Of a stretch of DNA of 64,000 bases, positions 9,787-17,981 are shown piece after piece. The stretch's first letter is position 1, and each line of letters begins with the position of its first letter. Origin of the DNA: Candidatus Ideonella esbjergensis (GTDB taxonomy: Bacteria; Pseudomonadota; Gammaproteobacteria; Burkholderiales; Burkholderiaceae_C); assembly GCA_016710065.1 (NCBI GenBank), contig JADJLP010000016.1, positions 85,841-149,840 of the forward strand, given 5' to 3'. The notes under the pieces are model-generated. The model saw only the letters and a list, made by a program, of their open reading frames with translations, made no database searches and had not been told where the DNA came from. The translations under genes were made by a program, and so were the position numbers.

Positions 9787-10755
9787 TCAGGTGCGAGCGC
9801 CAGTCTTCAGGTTTTCAATCTGCAGTTTCAAACGCTCGGTGAAGCTGAGCGAGGTATACCGCCTCTCCGTCTCGCGGGAAAGTTCTTTTTGCAACGCAAA
9901 CACACTCTGCGGCCGCGACAGCGGATCGAGCGACATGCACCACTCAGTGACCTCGATGAGGTTGTCGGAGTAGGTGTTGCGCAAGCGCGAGAGCGAGAGC
10001 TGCAACCGGTCCTTCTCGATGCGCTGCGGCGCGTCGTTGGGCGGGTAGCCCTGCATGCAGGCGTAGATGCAGGCGCCAATGGCGTAGATGTCGGTCCAAG
10101 GGCCCAGCGAGCCATCGCGCCGGTACATCTCGGGCGCGGCAAAGCCGGGCGTGTACATCGGGCGGATGAAGTTACCTTCCTTGCTCAGCACCTCGCGCGC
10201 GGCGCCGAAATCCAGCATCACCGCCTTGTTGTCATTGGTGATGAAGATGTTGGCTGGCTTGATATCGAGGTGCAGCATCTTGTGCTGGTGCACGATGCGC
10301 AGGCCGCGCAAGATCTCATCGAACAGACTGCGAATGGTGGATTCGCGAAACACTTTTTCACGCTTGAGATCGCGTGCGGTGACGATGAAATCCTGCAAGG
10401 TGTCGCCTTGCAGGTAGTTCATCACCATGTAGACAGTTTCGTTCTCGCGGAAGAAGTTGAGCACCGAGACCACGCTGGCGTGGGAGATTTGTGCCAGCGA
10501 GCGGCCTTCTTCGAAGAAGCTCTTCAGGCCCAGCCGGTACAGCGGCTGCTTCTCGGGCCGCACGCGCGGAATGAGTTCGCCCGGCGACCGTTCGGCCAGC
10601 GAAGCAGGCAAGTATTCCTTGAGCGCGATGAGGTGTCGGTTCTCGTCTTCGGCGAGATAAACAACACCAAAGCCGCCAGCTGCCAGTTTCTTGATGATCT
10701 GGTAGCCGCCGACCACGGTGCCCGCAGGCAACGGGGCGGGTTTTGGCTTTGACAT
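9787..10755 (-). CDS. Hanks-type Ser/Thr protein kinase
   Basis: A 322-residue soluble kinase. The glycine loop LAAGGFGVVY is at residues 24-33 and the ATP-binding lysine at K46 in IALKEYLP. The catalytic loop is HLDIKPANI, the Mg loop is DFGAA, and FAAPEMYRR matches the APE region. No transmembrane or PASTA segment is visible. The open frame runs much further upstream, to 11982, but that part lies opposite yicC and is a shadow. The ATG at 10755 (MSKPKPAPLP) starts just before the kinase fold. The gene faces yicC across 30 bp and is the first gene of the kinase-PP2C-rph-rdgB-hemW run. Confidence 0.93.
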   Translation of the reverse strand: MSKPKPAPLPAGTVVGGYQIIKKLAAGGFGVVYLAEDENRHLIALKEYLPASLAERSPGELIPRVRPEKQPLYRLGLKSFFEEGRSLAQISHASVVSVLNFFRENETVYMVMNYLQGDTLQDFIVTARDLKREKVFRESTIRSLFDEILRGLRIVHQHKMLHLDIKPANIFITNDNKAVMLDFGAAREVLSKEGNFIRPMYTPGFAAPEMYRRDGSLGPWTDIYAIGACIYACMQGYPPNDAPQRIEKDRLQLSLSRLRNTYSDNLIEVTEWCMSLDPLSRPQSVFALQKELSRETERRYTSLSFTERLKLQIENLKTGART

Positions 10756-10785
10756 AATCGGGGTTTTGCTTCCTGCAAAAGCTTC

Positions 10786-11700
10786 ATGCCAGTTTACAGC
10801 ATGACCGGGTTCGCGAGCGCCAGCGCCAGCCCCGTCGCAGAGGGTGTTTCCCCGGCCCCCGCCCTGACCATCGAGCTGCGCTCGGTGAACAGCCGATTCC
10901 TCGACATCGCCTTCCGTCTGCCCGACGAACTGCGCCAAATGGAGCCCGCCATCCGCGAGTTGCTGGTGGCCGGCTTGCGGCGTGGCAAGGTGGAAGTGCG
11001 CGCCACGCTGGGCCGAACTGCGGATGACGGCTTCCCCCAGCCCAGCTCTGAACAGCTCAACCGCCTGGCGCGGCTGGAATCGCAAGTGGCAGGCTGGCTG
11101 CCCAAGGCCCAACCGCTCAGCGTGCATGAGGTGCTGCAGTTGTGCCGGGGTGGCTCGGCCACCGCGCCAGCTTCCGCCATCGATGAATTGGCGCTGCAGG
11201 CGGCCCGCGATGGCATTGCGGGCCTGCGCGAAGCCCGTGCCCGAGAGGGCGAGCGCCTGGTGCAGATCCTGATGGAGCGCATCGTCAAGCTGCGCGGACT
11301 GGCCAGCCAGGCCGCGCCCATGGTGCCGGCCGTGGTGAAGAAGCAGCAGGAGCGCTTTCTGGAACGCTGGAACGAGGCCCTTGCCAACGCCAGCGCCGGT
11401 CAGGCCGCCGTCTCTGCCGAGGCCGCTCGCGACCGGGCCTTGAGCGAGGCCACGGCGTTTGCGATCCGCATTGACGTGGCCGAGGAATTGTCGCGCCTGG
11501 TGGCCCACCTGGACGAGATCGAGCGCCTGCTGAAGGCCGGCGGCGAACTCGGCAAGCGGCTGGATTTCCTGATTCAGGAGTTGCACCGCGAGGCCAACAC
11601 CCTGGGCTCGAAATCGGCCGCGCTGGAACTCACCGGGGTCTCGGTGGAGATGAAGGTGCTGATCGAGCAGATGCGAGAGCAGGTGCAGAACATCGAGTGA
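10786..11700 (+). CDS. yicC: YicC-family endoribonuclease
   Basis: A 304-residue protein of the YicC/YloC family, starting MPVYSMTGFA and ending EMKVLIEQMREQVQNIE. Conserved internal blocks are LTIELRSVNSRFLDI, RGKVEVR and RLDFLIQELHREANTLGSKS. Family members act as endoribonucleases or RNA decay factors. The last 24 bases, including the stop, are the left copy of a direct repeat that also occurs at 19464-19487, so the gene is the integration target of the adjacent element and keeps an intact reading frame. gmk, its usual neighbour, lies more than 10 kb away, beyond the element and a two-component system. Confidence 0.96.
   Translation: MPVYSMTGFASASASPVAEGVSPAPALTIELRSVNSRFLDIAFRLPDELRQMEPAIRELLVAGLRRGKVEVRATLGRTADDGFPQPSSEQLNRLARLESQVAGWLPKAQPLSVHEVLQLCRGGSATAPASAIDELALQAARDGIAGLREARAREGERLVQILMERIVKLRGLASQAAPMVPAVVKKQQERFLERWNEALANASAGQAAVSAEAARDRALSEATAFAIRIDVAEELSRLVAHLDEIERLLKAGGELGKRLDFLIQELHREANTLGSKSAALELTGVSVEMKVLIEQMREQVQNIE
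11677..11700 (+). repeat. attL: left attachment repeat
   Basis: Begins GAGCAGGTGCAGAACAT and ends CGAGTGA, the natural 3' end of yicC with its stop codon. It matches 19464-19487 at 23 of 24 positions; the mismatch is T here and C at the right copy. The integrase gene begins 172 bp further on. Confidence 0.88.
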
Positions 11701-11807
11701 GGTTTCACGGGGTCTCTTGACACCCCCAAGCGGCCGGAAAGTCCAGCGTTTACGCGGGCTTAGCGTTTCAGAAGGTTGAACAGCGGCCCACCCCATCCCA
11801 GAATTTG

Positions 11808-11858
11808 TGTGTACCCGCGCGTGTACCCGGAACGGTCCGGGGCCCTTTCCGGGTACAC
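11808..11858. repeat. Integrase arm-type repeats, left end
   Basis: GTGTACCCG occurs twice in direct orientation 12 bp apart (11809 and 11821). An inverted copy, CCGGGTACAC, lies at 11849-11858. The same direct pair recurs at 19385-19406 near the other end. This pattern of short repeats at both ends of the element fits arm-type binding sites for the integrase. The region also lies just upstream of the integrase start, so autoregulation is possible. Confidence 0.6.
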
Positions 11859-11872
11859 ACGCGGGGTGGACG

Positions 11873-13120
11873 ATGGGCAAGCTGACCGACGTCACGATCC
11901 GGGCCTGGATCAAGGCCGGTGAACGCTTCGAGGGGCGCACCGATGGCGACGGGTTGGTGCTGACCTGGCGGCCCGATCGCACGACACCGCACTGGCGGCT
12001 GCGCTACCGCTTTGCCGGCAAGTCGCGCGTGATGAACCTGGGCAGCTACACCGACCTGCCGCTGGCCGCCGCTCGCCAGTCAGCCAAGGAACTGCGCGCC
12101 AAGATCGCCCTCGGCCACGACGTGGCCGGCGAGAAGCAGGAGCGCAAGTCCACCGCCCTGGCCCGCATCGAGGCCGCGCGCAGCGTTACCACCGTCGGCC
12201 AGCTCGCCAACGAATACTTCGAGCGCATGATCAACGGGCGCTGGAAGCACCCGAACATCGTGCGCAGCCGCATCGAGAAGGACATCAAGCCGCACCTGGG
12301 CAAGCTGGCACTGGATGCGGTGGAGCTGCGGCACATCGACGCCATGCTGCGCGCAGTCGTCAAGCGCGGCGCGCCAACCATCGCCAACGACGTGCTGCGC
12401 TGGGTGCGGCGCATGTCCGACTACGCCATCAAGCGCCACCTGGTGCGCTTCAACCCGGCCGCCGCCTTCGACCTGGCGGACGCGGGTGGCAAGGAACTCG
12501 CCCGCGAGCGCGCGCTGTCACGCGATGAGCTGGTGACGCTGTTCGAGGCGATGCGCCAGGCCAAGGGCTTCAGCGTGCAGAACGAACTGACCGTAAAGCT
12601 GCTGTTGCTGCTGGCCGTGCGCAAGGGCGAGCTGATCGCCGCCCGCTGGGACGAGTTCGAGCTGGAGGCCGACCCGCCGGTGTGGCACCTGCCCGGCATC
12701 CGCACCAAGACCGGCCAGCCGCTGGACATCCCGCTGCCGTCCATGGCGGTGGAGTGGCTGCAGAAGCTGAAGGAGCTGGCCTGCAACGCCGCGTACGTGC
12801 TGCCGGCGCGAAAGCTCCAAACCCGCATGGTGCCGCACGTCTGCGAGTCGACCCTCGGCGTGGCGATGGGCAAGGTGAAGCACGGCCTGCCCCACTTTAC
12901 GGTGCACGACTTCCGCCGCACTGCCCGCACCCACCTGGCCGCCCTGGGCGTGGAGCCGCACGTGGCCGAGCGTTGTCTGAACCACAAGCTCAAGGGCGTG
13001 GAAGGCGTCTACAACCGGCACGACTACTTCGAGGAGCGGCGGCGGGCGCTCGGAGCGTGGGGGCAATTGCTGGTGAAGCTGGAAGCCACGCCGCCCCATA
13101 ACCGCAGCAAGTCTCATTGA
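11873..13120 (+). CDS. Tyrosine recombinase, P4-type integrase
   Basis: A 415-residue integrase with an N-terminal DUF4102-like arm-binding domain (GRTDGDGLVLTWRPD, WRLRYRFAGKSRVMNLGSY), a SAM-like core-binding domain around residues 100-190 and a catalytic domain. Catalytic residues are visible as the Arg of LAVRKGELIAARW, HDFRRTARTHL, LNHKLKGVEGVYNRHDY with the nucleophilic Tyr, and the lysine of IRTKTGQ. The frame is open upstream to 11807, but that part encodes the arm repeats. The ATG at 11873 (MGKLTDVTIRAW) matches the usual start of the family. It lies directly next to attL, as expected for the element's own integrase. Confidence 0.93.
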   Translation: MGKLTDVTIRAWIKAGERFEGRTDGDGLVLTWRPDRTTPHWRLRYRFAGKSRVMNLGSYTDLPLAAARQSAKELRAKIALGHDVAGEKQERKSTALARIEAARSVTTVGQLANEYFERMINGRWKHPNIVRSRIEKDIKPHLGKLALDAVELRHIDAMLRAVVKRGAPTIANDVLRWVRRMSDYAIKRHLVRFNPAAAFDLADAGGKELARERALSRDELVTLFEAMRQAKGFSVQNELTVKLLLLLAVRKGELIAARWDEFELEADPPVWHLPGIRTKTGQPLDIPLPSMAVEWLQKLKELACNAAYVLPARKLQTRMVPHVCESTLGVAMGKVKHGLPHFTVHDFRRTARTHLAALGVEPHVAERCLNHKLKGVEGVYNRHDYFEERRRALGAWGQLLVKLEATPPHNRSKSH

Positions 13121-13212
13121 CGAGTCACCGGCACCATGCCGGCGTGCCGCCTGGCAAGTTTCGGTGGAACTGCAATGGCGTGGTCGAGAACCGCCCGCCA
13201 TCGTCGCTTACA

Positions 13213-13261
13213 TGGTACACCCGTACAATACGTCCTTAGGACGTATTGTACGGGTGTACCA
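13213..13261. promoter_or_regulatory. 49-bp near-perfect palindrome 1 (AbiEi operator candidate)
   Basis: Two 24-nt arms that are exact reverse complements flank one unpaired T at 13237. The inner part of the left arm reads GTACAATACGTCCT. The outer ends hold GGTACACC. It shares 13 of 24 arm positions with palindrome 2, mostly in the inner half GTAYNNTRCGTCCT. It lies 74 bp upstream of the antitoxin ATG. AbiEi antitoxins of studied systems bind two inverted repeats in their own promoter, which makes an operator the leading reading. Confidence 0.75.
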
Positions 13262-13282
13262 GGAAGACGGACAGAGAGGGGG

Positions 13283-13312
13283 TTGACAGATGCACTTCGA
13301 GTCATGTATGCT
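13283..13312 (+). promoter_or_regulatory. abiE promoter
   Basis: TTGACA at 13283-13288 and TATGCT at 13307-13312, with an 18-bp spacer. The -10 lies inside palindrome 2, so a protein bound there would block RNA polymerase. The predicted start near 13319 leaves a leader of about 15 nt with AAGGAC as the Shine-Dalgarno. Confidence 0.65.
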
Positions 13313-13344
13313 GCGTCCTAAGGACGCAGCATACATGACTCGAA
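13296..13344. promoter_or_regulatory. 49-bp near-perfect palindrome 2 (AbiEi operator candidate)
   Basis: Two exactly complementary 24-nt arms with one unpaired A at 13320. The inner left arm reads GTATGCTGCGTCCT. The palindrome covers the -10, the transcription start, the Shine-Dalgarno AAGGAC (13320-13325) and the antitoxin ATG (13335). Bound antitoxin would repress transcription. In RNA the downstream arm alone would remain if transcription starts near 13319. Confidence 0.75.
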
Positions 13345-14291
13345 CACTACATCCACAAGCTGCTCCGGAGAAAAGCGACTCGGCGCTTCCAGTCCTGGCC
13401 GACGCGCTTGCGGCAATTGACGCGCCCGCCATCTCCCCCTACAAACTCGGGCGACTGCTCTTCGAGGCACTTGCAACGAGTGAAGTCGCATCGCCGACGA
13501 CTGCCCTGAAGCCGGCTTACCAGGCCGTGGTCCAGTCACTGGTTCAGGTGCGACTGTTGTCCCCCATCCCGTCGACGGCGTCCACACCTACTGGATACCG
13601 ACTCTTCGGGCGAAAGACGGCCACGCCCGCAGAGATCGCCTGCAGCCTAGACCCATTTGCGTACGTCTCACACCTCAGCGCGATGGAGTACCACGGGCTG
13701 ACGGATCGATTCCCGAAGACGCTGTTCATGTCCACCCCCCCGCTGAAGGAGTGGCGCATGCAAGCCAGTCAGAGGATGAGCCGGGATCTTGGTGACCAGC
13801 TCGAGCGCTACAAGGCGTCCGGCCTCCCACGGCTGACACGCCCCACCCTGACTGTGATCGACCGAACCGTCATTCAGTTTCATGAACGCAGCCAGATGGG
13901 CGCATTCCGCAGGATCGCGGGCTCACCGCTGTGCGTGGCCACGGTCGGCCGTACCTTCCTCGACATGCTGCGGGAGCCCGGACTCTGCGGCGACATGCAG
14001 CACGTCCTGGACATCTATCGAGGCCAGGCCAAACGATACGCGAGCCTCATCGTCGACGAGATAGATCGCCACGGAGCGCCCATCGACAAGGTTCGGGCCG
14101 GCTACGTGCTGACCGAGGTCTGCCGCTTGTCGCTTCCCGCCATCGAAGCCTGGAAGGCATTCGCACAGCGCGGCGGCTCCCGCAAGCTCGACCCGGATGC
14201 AGAGTACGCGGCCGACTACTCCGACACCTGGAAACTGTCGCTCAACGTGCCACAACTCCAACGCGCCGAAGACGCCGCCGATGGTGAGTGA
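13335..14291 (+). CDS. abiEi: AbiEi-type antitoxin / transcriptional regulator
   Basis: A 318-residue protein taken as the antitoxin of a type IV AbiE system. The N-terminal part (residues about 10-90) is a predicted winged helix (ISPYKLGRLLFEAL, PAYQAVVQSLVQVRLLSPIP). The central and C-terminal part matches AbiEi-like regulators: DPFAYVSHLSAMEYHGLTDRFPKTLFMSTPP and VATVGRTFLDMLREPGLCGDMQHVLDIY. I prefer the ATG at 13335 to the in-frame ATG at 13290, because the promoter and operator overlap 13290 and a Shine-Dalgarno precedes 13335. The stop overlaps the toxin start by 11 bp, the classic coupled order. Confidence 0.85.
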   Translation: MTRTLHPQAAPEKSDSALPVLADALAAIDAPAISPYKLGRLLFEALATSEVASPTTALKPAYQAVVQSLVQVRLLSPIPSTASTPTGYRLFGRKTATPAEIACSLDPFAYVSHLSAMEYHGLTDRFPKTLFMSTPPLKEWRMQASQRMSRDLGDQLERYKASGLPRLTRPTLTVIDRTVIQFHERSQMGAFRRIAGSPLCVATVGRTFLDMLREPGLCGDMQHVLDIYRGQAKRYASLIVDEIDRHGAPIDKVRAGYVLTEVCRLSLPAIEAWKAFAQRGGSRKLDPDAEYAADYSDTWKLSLNVPQLQRAEDAADGE

Positions 14292-15174
14292 CGCACAACT
14301 GAGTCCGGTCGATCTGGCCGCCTGGGTGTCGCGCGGCGACGAACAGCATCGCGGCTTTCGCGAGGCGGTGCACATCGTGATTTCTGCGATCAGCGACTCG
14401 GCACCGCTGCGAACCCAGATGATCATGAAGGGTGGCCTGCTCATGGCCATCCGGTATGACAGCACTCGCTTTACGCGTGACGTCGACTTCTCCACCCGCG
14501 AGAAATACGCGTCCGGATCGGAGCAAGCCTTGCTTGCCGAACTCGACCAGCAGCTCGAGCGGTTCAACGACGCGTTCGGCTACGACACCCTGTGTCGGCG
14601 ACAACGTGCGAAGCTCAACCCGCCGCGCTCCAACGCCACGTTCCCAACGCTGACCATCGGCATCGGGTATGCGGCTCGCAGCAATGCCCGCCAACTGCAG
14701 CGCCTTCTGCAATTGCAGTCACCCCACGTGGTCGAGATCGACTACAGCTACAACGAAGCCGTTCTTGACGTGGAGGTTCTGCGCTTGTGCGACGGCCAAG
14801 AACTGCAGGCCTACAGCCATCTCAACGTCATCGCCGAAAAGCTGCGTTCCCTGTTGCAGCAACCAGTGCGACGCCGAAACCGCCGGCAGGACGTATACGA
14901 CCTCCACTTGCTCGTGACACACGGCGTGACACCGACGAATGAGATCGAACGGGCGCGCCTGCTGCAGGTGCTCCGGCAGTCATGCGCTGAACGTGGCATT
15001 ACCGCCGAGCCTGAGTCCATCCTGGACGCCCAGGTCAAGGCCATGGCACGAGCGGACTACGACAGCCTGGCAGACGAAGTCGACGGTGAACTTCCGGACT
15101 TCGAAGACGCCTACGGGATGGTTTGCGTGCTCTACACCTCGCTCCCTTGGCTCAAGCAGGCAAGCGGAACCTGA
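14281..15174 (+). CDS. abiEii: AbiEii-type nucleotidyltransferase toxin
   Basis: A 297-residue nucleotidyltransferase of the AbiEii/AbiGii family. The catalytic block reads MKGGLLMAIRYDSTRFTRDVDFS: GG at 51-52 and the metal-binding acidic pair D67/D69. The second conserved block, NVIAEKLRSLLQQ..RRNRRQDVYDLHLL, carries the family Lys/Arg/Asp residues. Known members transfer nucleotides, for example to tRNA ends, and stop growth or abort phage infection. All expected catalytic residues are present, so the toxin looks active. It begins within the antitoxin gene and is followed after 22 bp by the primase-helicase. Confidence 0.88.
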   Translation: MVSDAQLSPVDLAAWVSRGDEQHRGFREAVHIVISAISDSAPLRTQMIMKGGLLMAIRYDSTRFTRDVDFSTREKYASGSEQALLAELDQQLERFNDAFGYDTLCRRQRAKLNPPRSNATFPTLTIGIGYAARSNARQLQRLLQLQSPHVVEIDYSYNEAVLDVEVLRLCDGQELQAYSHLNVIAEKLRSLLQQPVRRRNRRQDVYDLHLLVTHGVTPTNEIERARLLQVLRQSCAERGITAEPESILDAQVKAMARADYDSLADEVDGELPDFEDAYGMVCVLYTSLPWLKQASGT

Positions 15175-15196
15175 GCCGACCTGGGGAAACGGCGCG

Positions 15197-17584
15197 ATGC
15201 ATGGAGACGACCGGGAACAACTCGCTCTGCTGCAGGCCGAAAACACTCGTCTGAAAGCCCTACTGCGTCAACACGGGATCGTCTGGGCGCAAGAACAACC
15301 GGAACCGGCCTCCGAGTCGAGTGCGCGCTTGAGCCCCGAAGAGAAAGTGAAGCTCTTCGCCAGCCTGTTCCGCGGCAGGGAAGACGTCTACCCGGTACGC
15401 TGGGAGAGCAAGGCCGGCAAATCGGGCTACTCGCCAGCGTGCGCGAACGAGTGGCGGGCCGGCATCTGCGAAAAGCCGCTGATCAAGTGCGGCGACTGCG
15501 AGCACCGCGCGTTGATCCCGGTCACGGGCCAGACTGTCTTCGACCACCTTGCAGGACGGCACACCGTAGGGGTGTATCCGCTGCTGATTGATGACACCTG
15601 CCACTTCCTGGCGGTGGACTTCGACGATGCAGAGTGGCGCGAGGATGCACGCGCCTTCGCCGGCTCCTGTGGTGCGCTGGGCGTGCCGGTCGCGCTCGAG
15701 GTTTCCCGCTCCGGCAATGGGGCACACGCCTGGATCTTCTTCTCCGCCCGGGTGTCGGCACGCGATGCCCGGCGACTGGGTACCGCCCTCATCAGCCACA
15801 CCTGCGCGCGCACCCGCCAGTTGAAGCTCAGCTCCTACGACCGCCTGTTTCCGAACCAGGACACGATGCCGAAGGGAGGCTTCGGCAACCTGATCGCCTT
15901 GCCGCTGCAGAAGGCGCCCCGTGAAAGCGGCGGTAGCGTGTTCGTCGACCGTGACTTGCAGGCCCACAACGACCAGTGGGCCTTCCTGGCCGGCATGCCG
16001 AAGATGTCGCCTGCGGACATCGAGCCCACGATCCTGCGCGCCATCCGCGGCAGCCATCCTCTCGACGTGACCTTCATCGACAGCGAGGACCAGGCCACGC
16101 CGTGGCGTCGGCAGGAGCTGGCGTCCAGCCGATTGCCCGGCCCGATGCCGGCCTCACTGAAGATCACGCTTGCCAACCTGGTGTACTTCGAGAAGGCCGC
16201 TTTGCCACAACCTCTGGCCAACCGGCTGATCCGCCTGGCCGCCTTCCAGAACCCTGAGTTCTACAAGGCACAGGCCATGCGCCTTCCGGTGTGGGATGAG
16301 CCCCGGGTCATTGGCTGTGCAGAAGACTTTCCCCAACACATCGCCCTGCCGCGAGGGTGCCTGGAAGCAGCGCTCACCTTGCTGCGCGAGAACGGCATCC
16401 GGCCAGAACTGCACGACGAGCGATCAGCCGGGACGGCGCTGCAGGTGCAGTTTCGTGGCGCGCTCCGGCCCGACCAGCAGCAGGCAGTCGACGCCATGCT
16501 GGCCCACGACACCGGTGTGTTGTGCGCGCCGACGGCCTTCGGCAAGACGGTGACGGCAGCTGCGCAGATCGCTGCACGTGGCGTGAACACCTTGATCCTG
16601 GTCCATCGGGCCGAGTTGCTGCGTCAATGGCGCGAGCGACTGCAGACCTTCTTGGCCGCGACCGATGGCGGAGGTGGTAGTGGACCCAGCATCGGTGCAA
16701 TCGGCGGCGGCAAGTCGAAGCCCACTGGACTGATCGACATCGCCTTGATGCAGTCGCTGTGCCGCCAGGGCGAAGTCAACGCGCTGGTCGAGGACTATGG
16801 ACACATCGTGGTGGACGAGTGTCACCACCTCTCGGCGTTCTCCTTCGAGGCGATCCTGAAGCGGGCCAATGCGAAGTACGTCCTCGGGTTGACCGCCACG
16901 CCGATCCGCCGCGACGGCCGGCAGCCCATCATCTTCATGCAGTGCGGCCCAACGCGGCACACCGCGGAGAAGCCTTTGGGGGCGCCGCAGACCTTGGAGA
17001 TCGTCCCGCGATACCTGACACCCCGAGTTGGGGCGGCCGACGATGCGCCGATCCAGCAGGTGTTCCAGGTCATCGCCTCGGATTCCGCACGCACAGCCCA
17101 GGTTGCCGAAGAGGTGACGGCTGCATTTACCGCGGGTGGCAAGGTCTTGGTCCTGACCGAGCGGACGGAGCACCTGGACGCCTTGCGCCAAGCACTGGGC
17201 GCGCGCTTGTCACCGCTGCTCGTGCTGCACGGCCGGATGTCGGCAAAGCAGCGGGCCTCACTACTTCAGGACCTGGAGGCACTGCCTGCCGATGCACCGC
17301 GGGTGCTGCTCTCGACGGGCAAGCTGGTCGGCGAAGGCTTCGACCATGCGCCACTGGATACCTTGGTGCTTGCGATGCCCATCTCCTGGAAGGGCACGCT
17401 TGCGCAGTACGCCGGCCGCCTGCACCGGGAGCACGCAAGCAAGAACAGCGTCCGGATCGTCGACTTCGTCGACGAGGGGCATCCCGCCCTGCTTCGGATG
17501 TGGGAACGGCGGCAGCGCGGGTATCAAGCCATGGGGTATCGGGTGATCTCGCAGGCTTCGGGCCTCTTCGACCTGGACGATTGA
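15197..17584 (+). CDS. TOTE-type primase fused to SF2 DEAD/DEAH helicase
   Basis: A 795-residue fusion. Residues 1-30 form a short coiled coil (LALLQAENTRLKALLRQHGI). Residues about 45-320 are an archaeo-eukaryotic primase-like domain with GYSPACANEW, a Cys set (C..KCGDC), the acidic motif VDFDD (D141, D143, D144), SRSGNGAHAWIFF and YDRLFPNQDTMPKGGFGNLIALP. The C-terminal half is an SF2 helicase: Walker A PTAFGKT (K450), DECHH (from D540), LTATPIRRDG and QYAGRLHRE. From memory, databases call this the TOTE conflict-system primase. It is thought to act in mobile-element or phage conflict. The ATG is 22 bp after abiEii, suggesting one transcript under AbiEi control. Confidence 0.85.
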   Translation: MHGDDREQLALLQAENTRLKALLRQHGIVWAQEQPEPASESSARLSPEEKVKLFASLFRGREDVYPVRWESKAGKSGYSPACANEWRAGICEKPLIKCGDCEHRALIPVTGQTVFDHLAGRHTVGVYPLLIDDTCHFLAVDFDDAEWREDARAFAGSCGALGVPVALEVSRSGNGAHAWIFFSARVSARDARRLGTALISHTCARTRQLKLSSYDRLFPNQDTMPKGGFGNLIALPLQKAPRESGGSVFVDRDLQAHNDQWAFLAGMPKMSPADIEPTILRAIRGSHPLDVTFIDSEDQATPWRRQELASSRLPGPMPASLKITLANLVYFEKAALPQPLANRLIRLAAFQNPEFYKAQAMRLPVWDEPRVIGCAEDFPQHIALPRGCLEAALTLLRENGIRPELHDERSAGTALQVQFRGALRPDQQQAVDAMLAHDTGVLCAPTAFGKTVTAAAQIAARGVNTLILVHRAELLRQWRERLQTFLAATDGGGGSGPSIGAIGGGKSKPTGLIDIALMQSLCRQGEVNALVEDYGHIVVDECHHLSAFSFEAILKRANAKYVLGLTATPIRRDGRQPIIFMQCGPTRHTAEKPLGAPQTLEIVPRYLTPRVGAADDAPIQQVFQVIASDSARTAQVAEEVTAAFTAGGKVLVLTERTEHLDALRQALGARLSPLLVLHGRMSAKQRASLLQDLEALPADAPRVLLSTGKLVGEGFDHAPLDTLVLAMPISWKGTLAQYAGRLHREHASKNSVRIVDFVDEGHPALLRMWERRQRGYQAMGYRVISQASGLFDLDD

Positions 17585-17610
17585 CGCGGTCGTGCAGCCG
17601 ACCCGACAGA

Positions 17611-17724
17611 TTACCGATCAGTCACTTTTCGCTTGACCTCCTGCGGGTCGGCACAAAAAATGACCGGAAGGTAACTTCAAGCGCCTGCCATGCCGTCGTC
17701 GGCCAAATACTTACCGATCGGTCA
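17611..17724. promoter_or_regulatory. Three-copy operator and promoter of the hip locus
   Basis: TTACCGATCAGTCA at 17611-17624, the inverted TGACCGGAAGGTAA at 17661-17674 and TTACCGATCGGTCA at 17711-17724, spaced by 50 bp start to start. The consensus is a near-palindrome TKACCNNNNGGTMA. A candidate promoter has TTGACC at 17633 and AAAAAT at 17656 (17-bp spacer), between the first two sites. This is the pattern expected for cooperative autorepression by HipB. The third copy lies inside the 5' end of the predicted hipB frame. Confidence 0.65.
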
Positions 17725-17974
17725 CTTCACTGGCGCAGAGACGCCGATCCGCTCCTCCGTGGAGTTGGGCGCCGTGATCCGCGAGCAGCGCAAGCGGCTG
17801 GCGCTGAAGCAGCTGGACCTTGCGGGCCTAGGCAACACCGGCAACCGCTTCATCGTCGACCTGGAGAACGGCAAGCCGACGGTGCAGTTGCAGAAGGTGC
17901 TGGACCTCATGGACCTCTTAGGCCTGGAAGTGGTGGTGCGCACCAAGGCCTCTCGTTCGACATCATCGCTGTGA
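17690..17974 (+). CDS. hipB: HipB-like HTH antitoxin
   Basis: A 94-residue XRE/HipB-type DNA-binding protein. The helix-turn-helix spans ELGAVIREQRKRLALKQLDLAGLGNTGNRFIVDLENGKPTVQLQKVLDLMDLLGLEV, the usual HipB order. HipB neutralises the HipA kinase and represses the operon. The ATG at 17690 is upstream of the third operator copy; an in-frame GTG at 17759 would give a 71-residue protein starting just before the HTH and leave that operator outside the gene. The partner hipA downstream is truncated, so this antitoxin may now work only as a regulator. Confidence 0.8.
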   Translation: MPSSAKYLPIGHFTGAETPIRSSVELGAVIREQRKRLALKQLDLAGLGNTGNRFIVDLENGKPTVQLQKVLDLMDLLGLEVVVRTKASRSTSSL

Positions 17975-17981
17975 GGGACAA

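Noticed and set aside
10756..11982. Long minus-strand open frame continuing upstream of the Ser/Thr kinase
   Set aside because: It lies opposite yicC, is compositionally odd (His/Gln/Leu-rich), and the kinase fold starts right after the ATG at 10755.
13213..13344. Palindromes as a pair of transcription terminators or a transposon end
   Set aside because: No T-tracts follow, no transposase is near, the second palindrome contains the -10 and the start codon of the antitoxin, and the shared core fits an operator better.
13213..13344. Possible CRISPR-like repeat pair
   Set aside because: Only two copies, differing in half their positions, with no spacers or cas genes.
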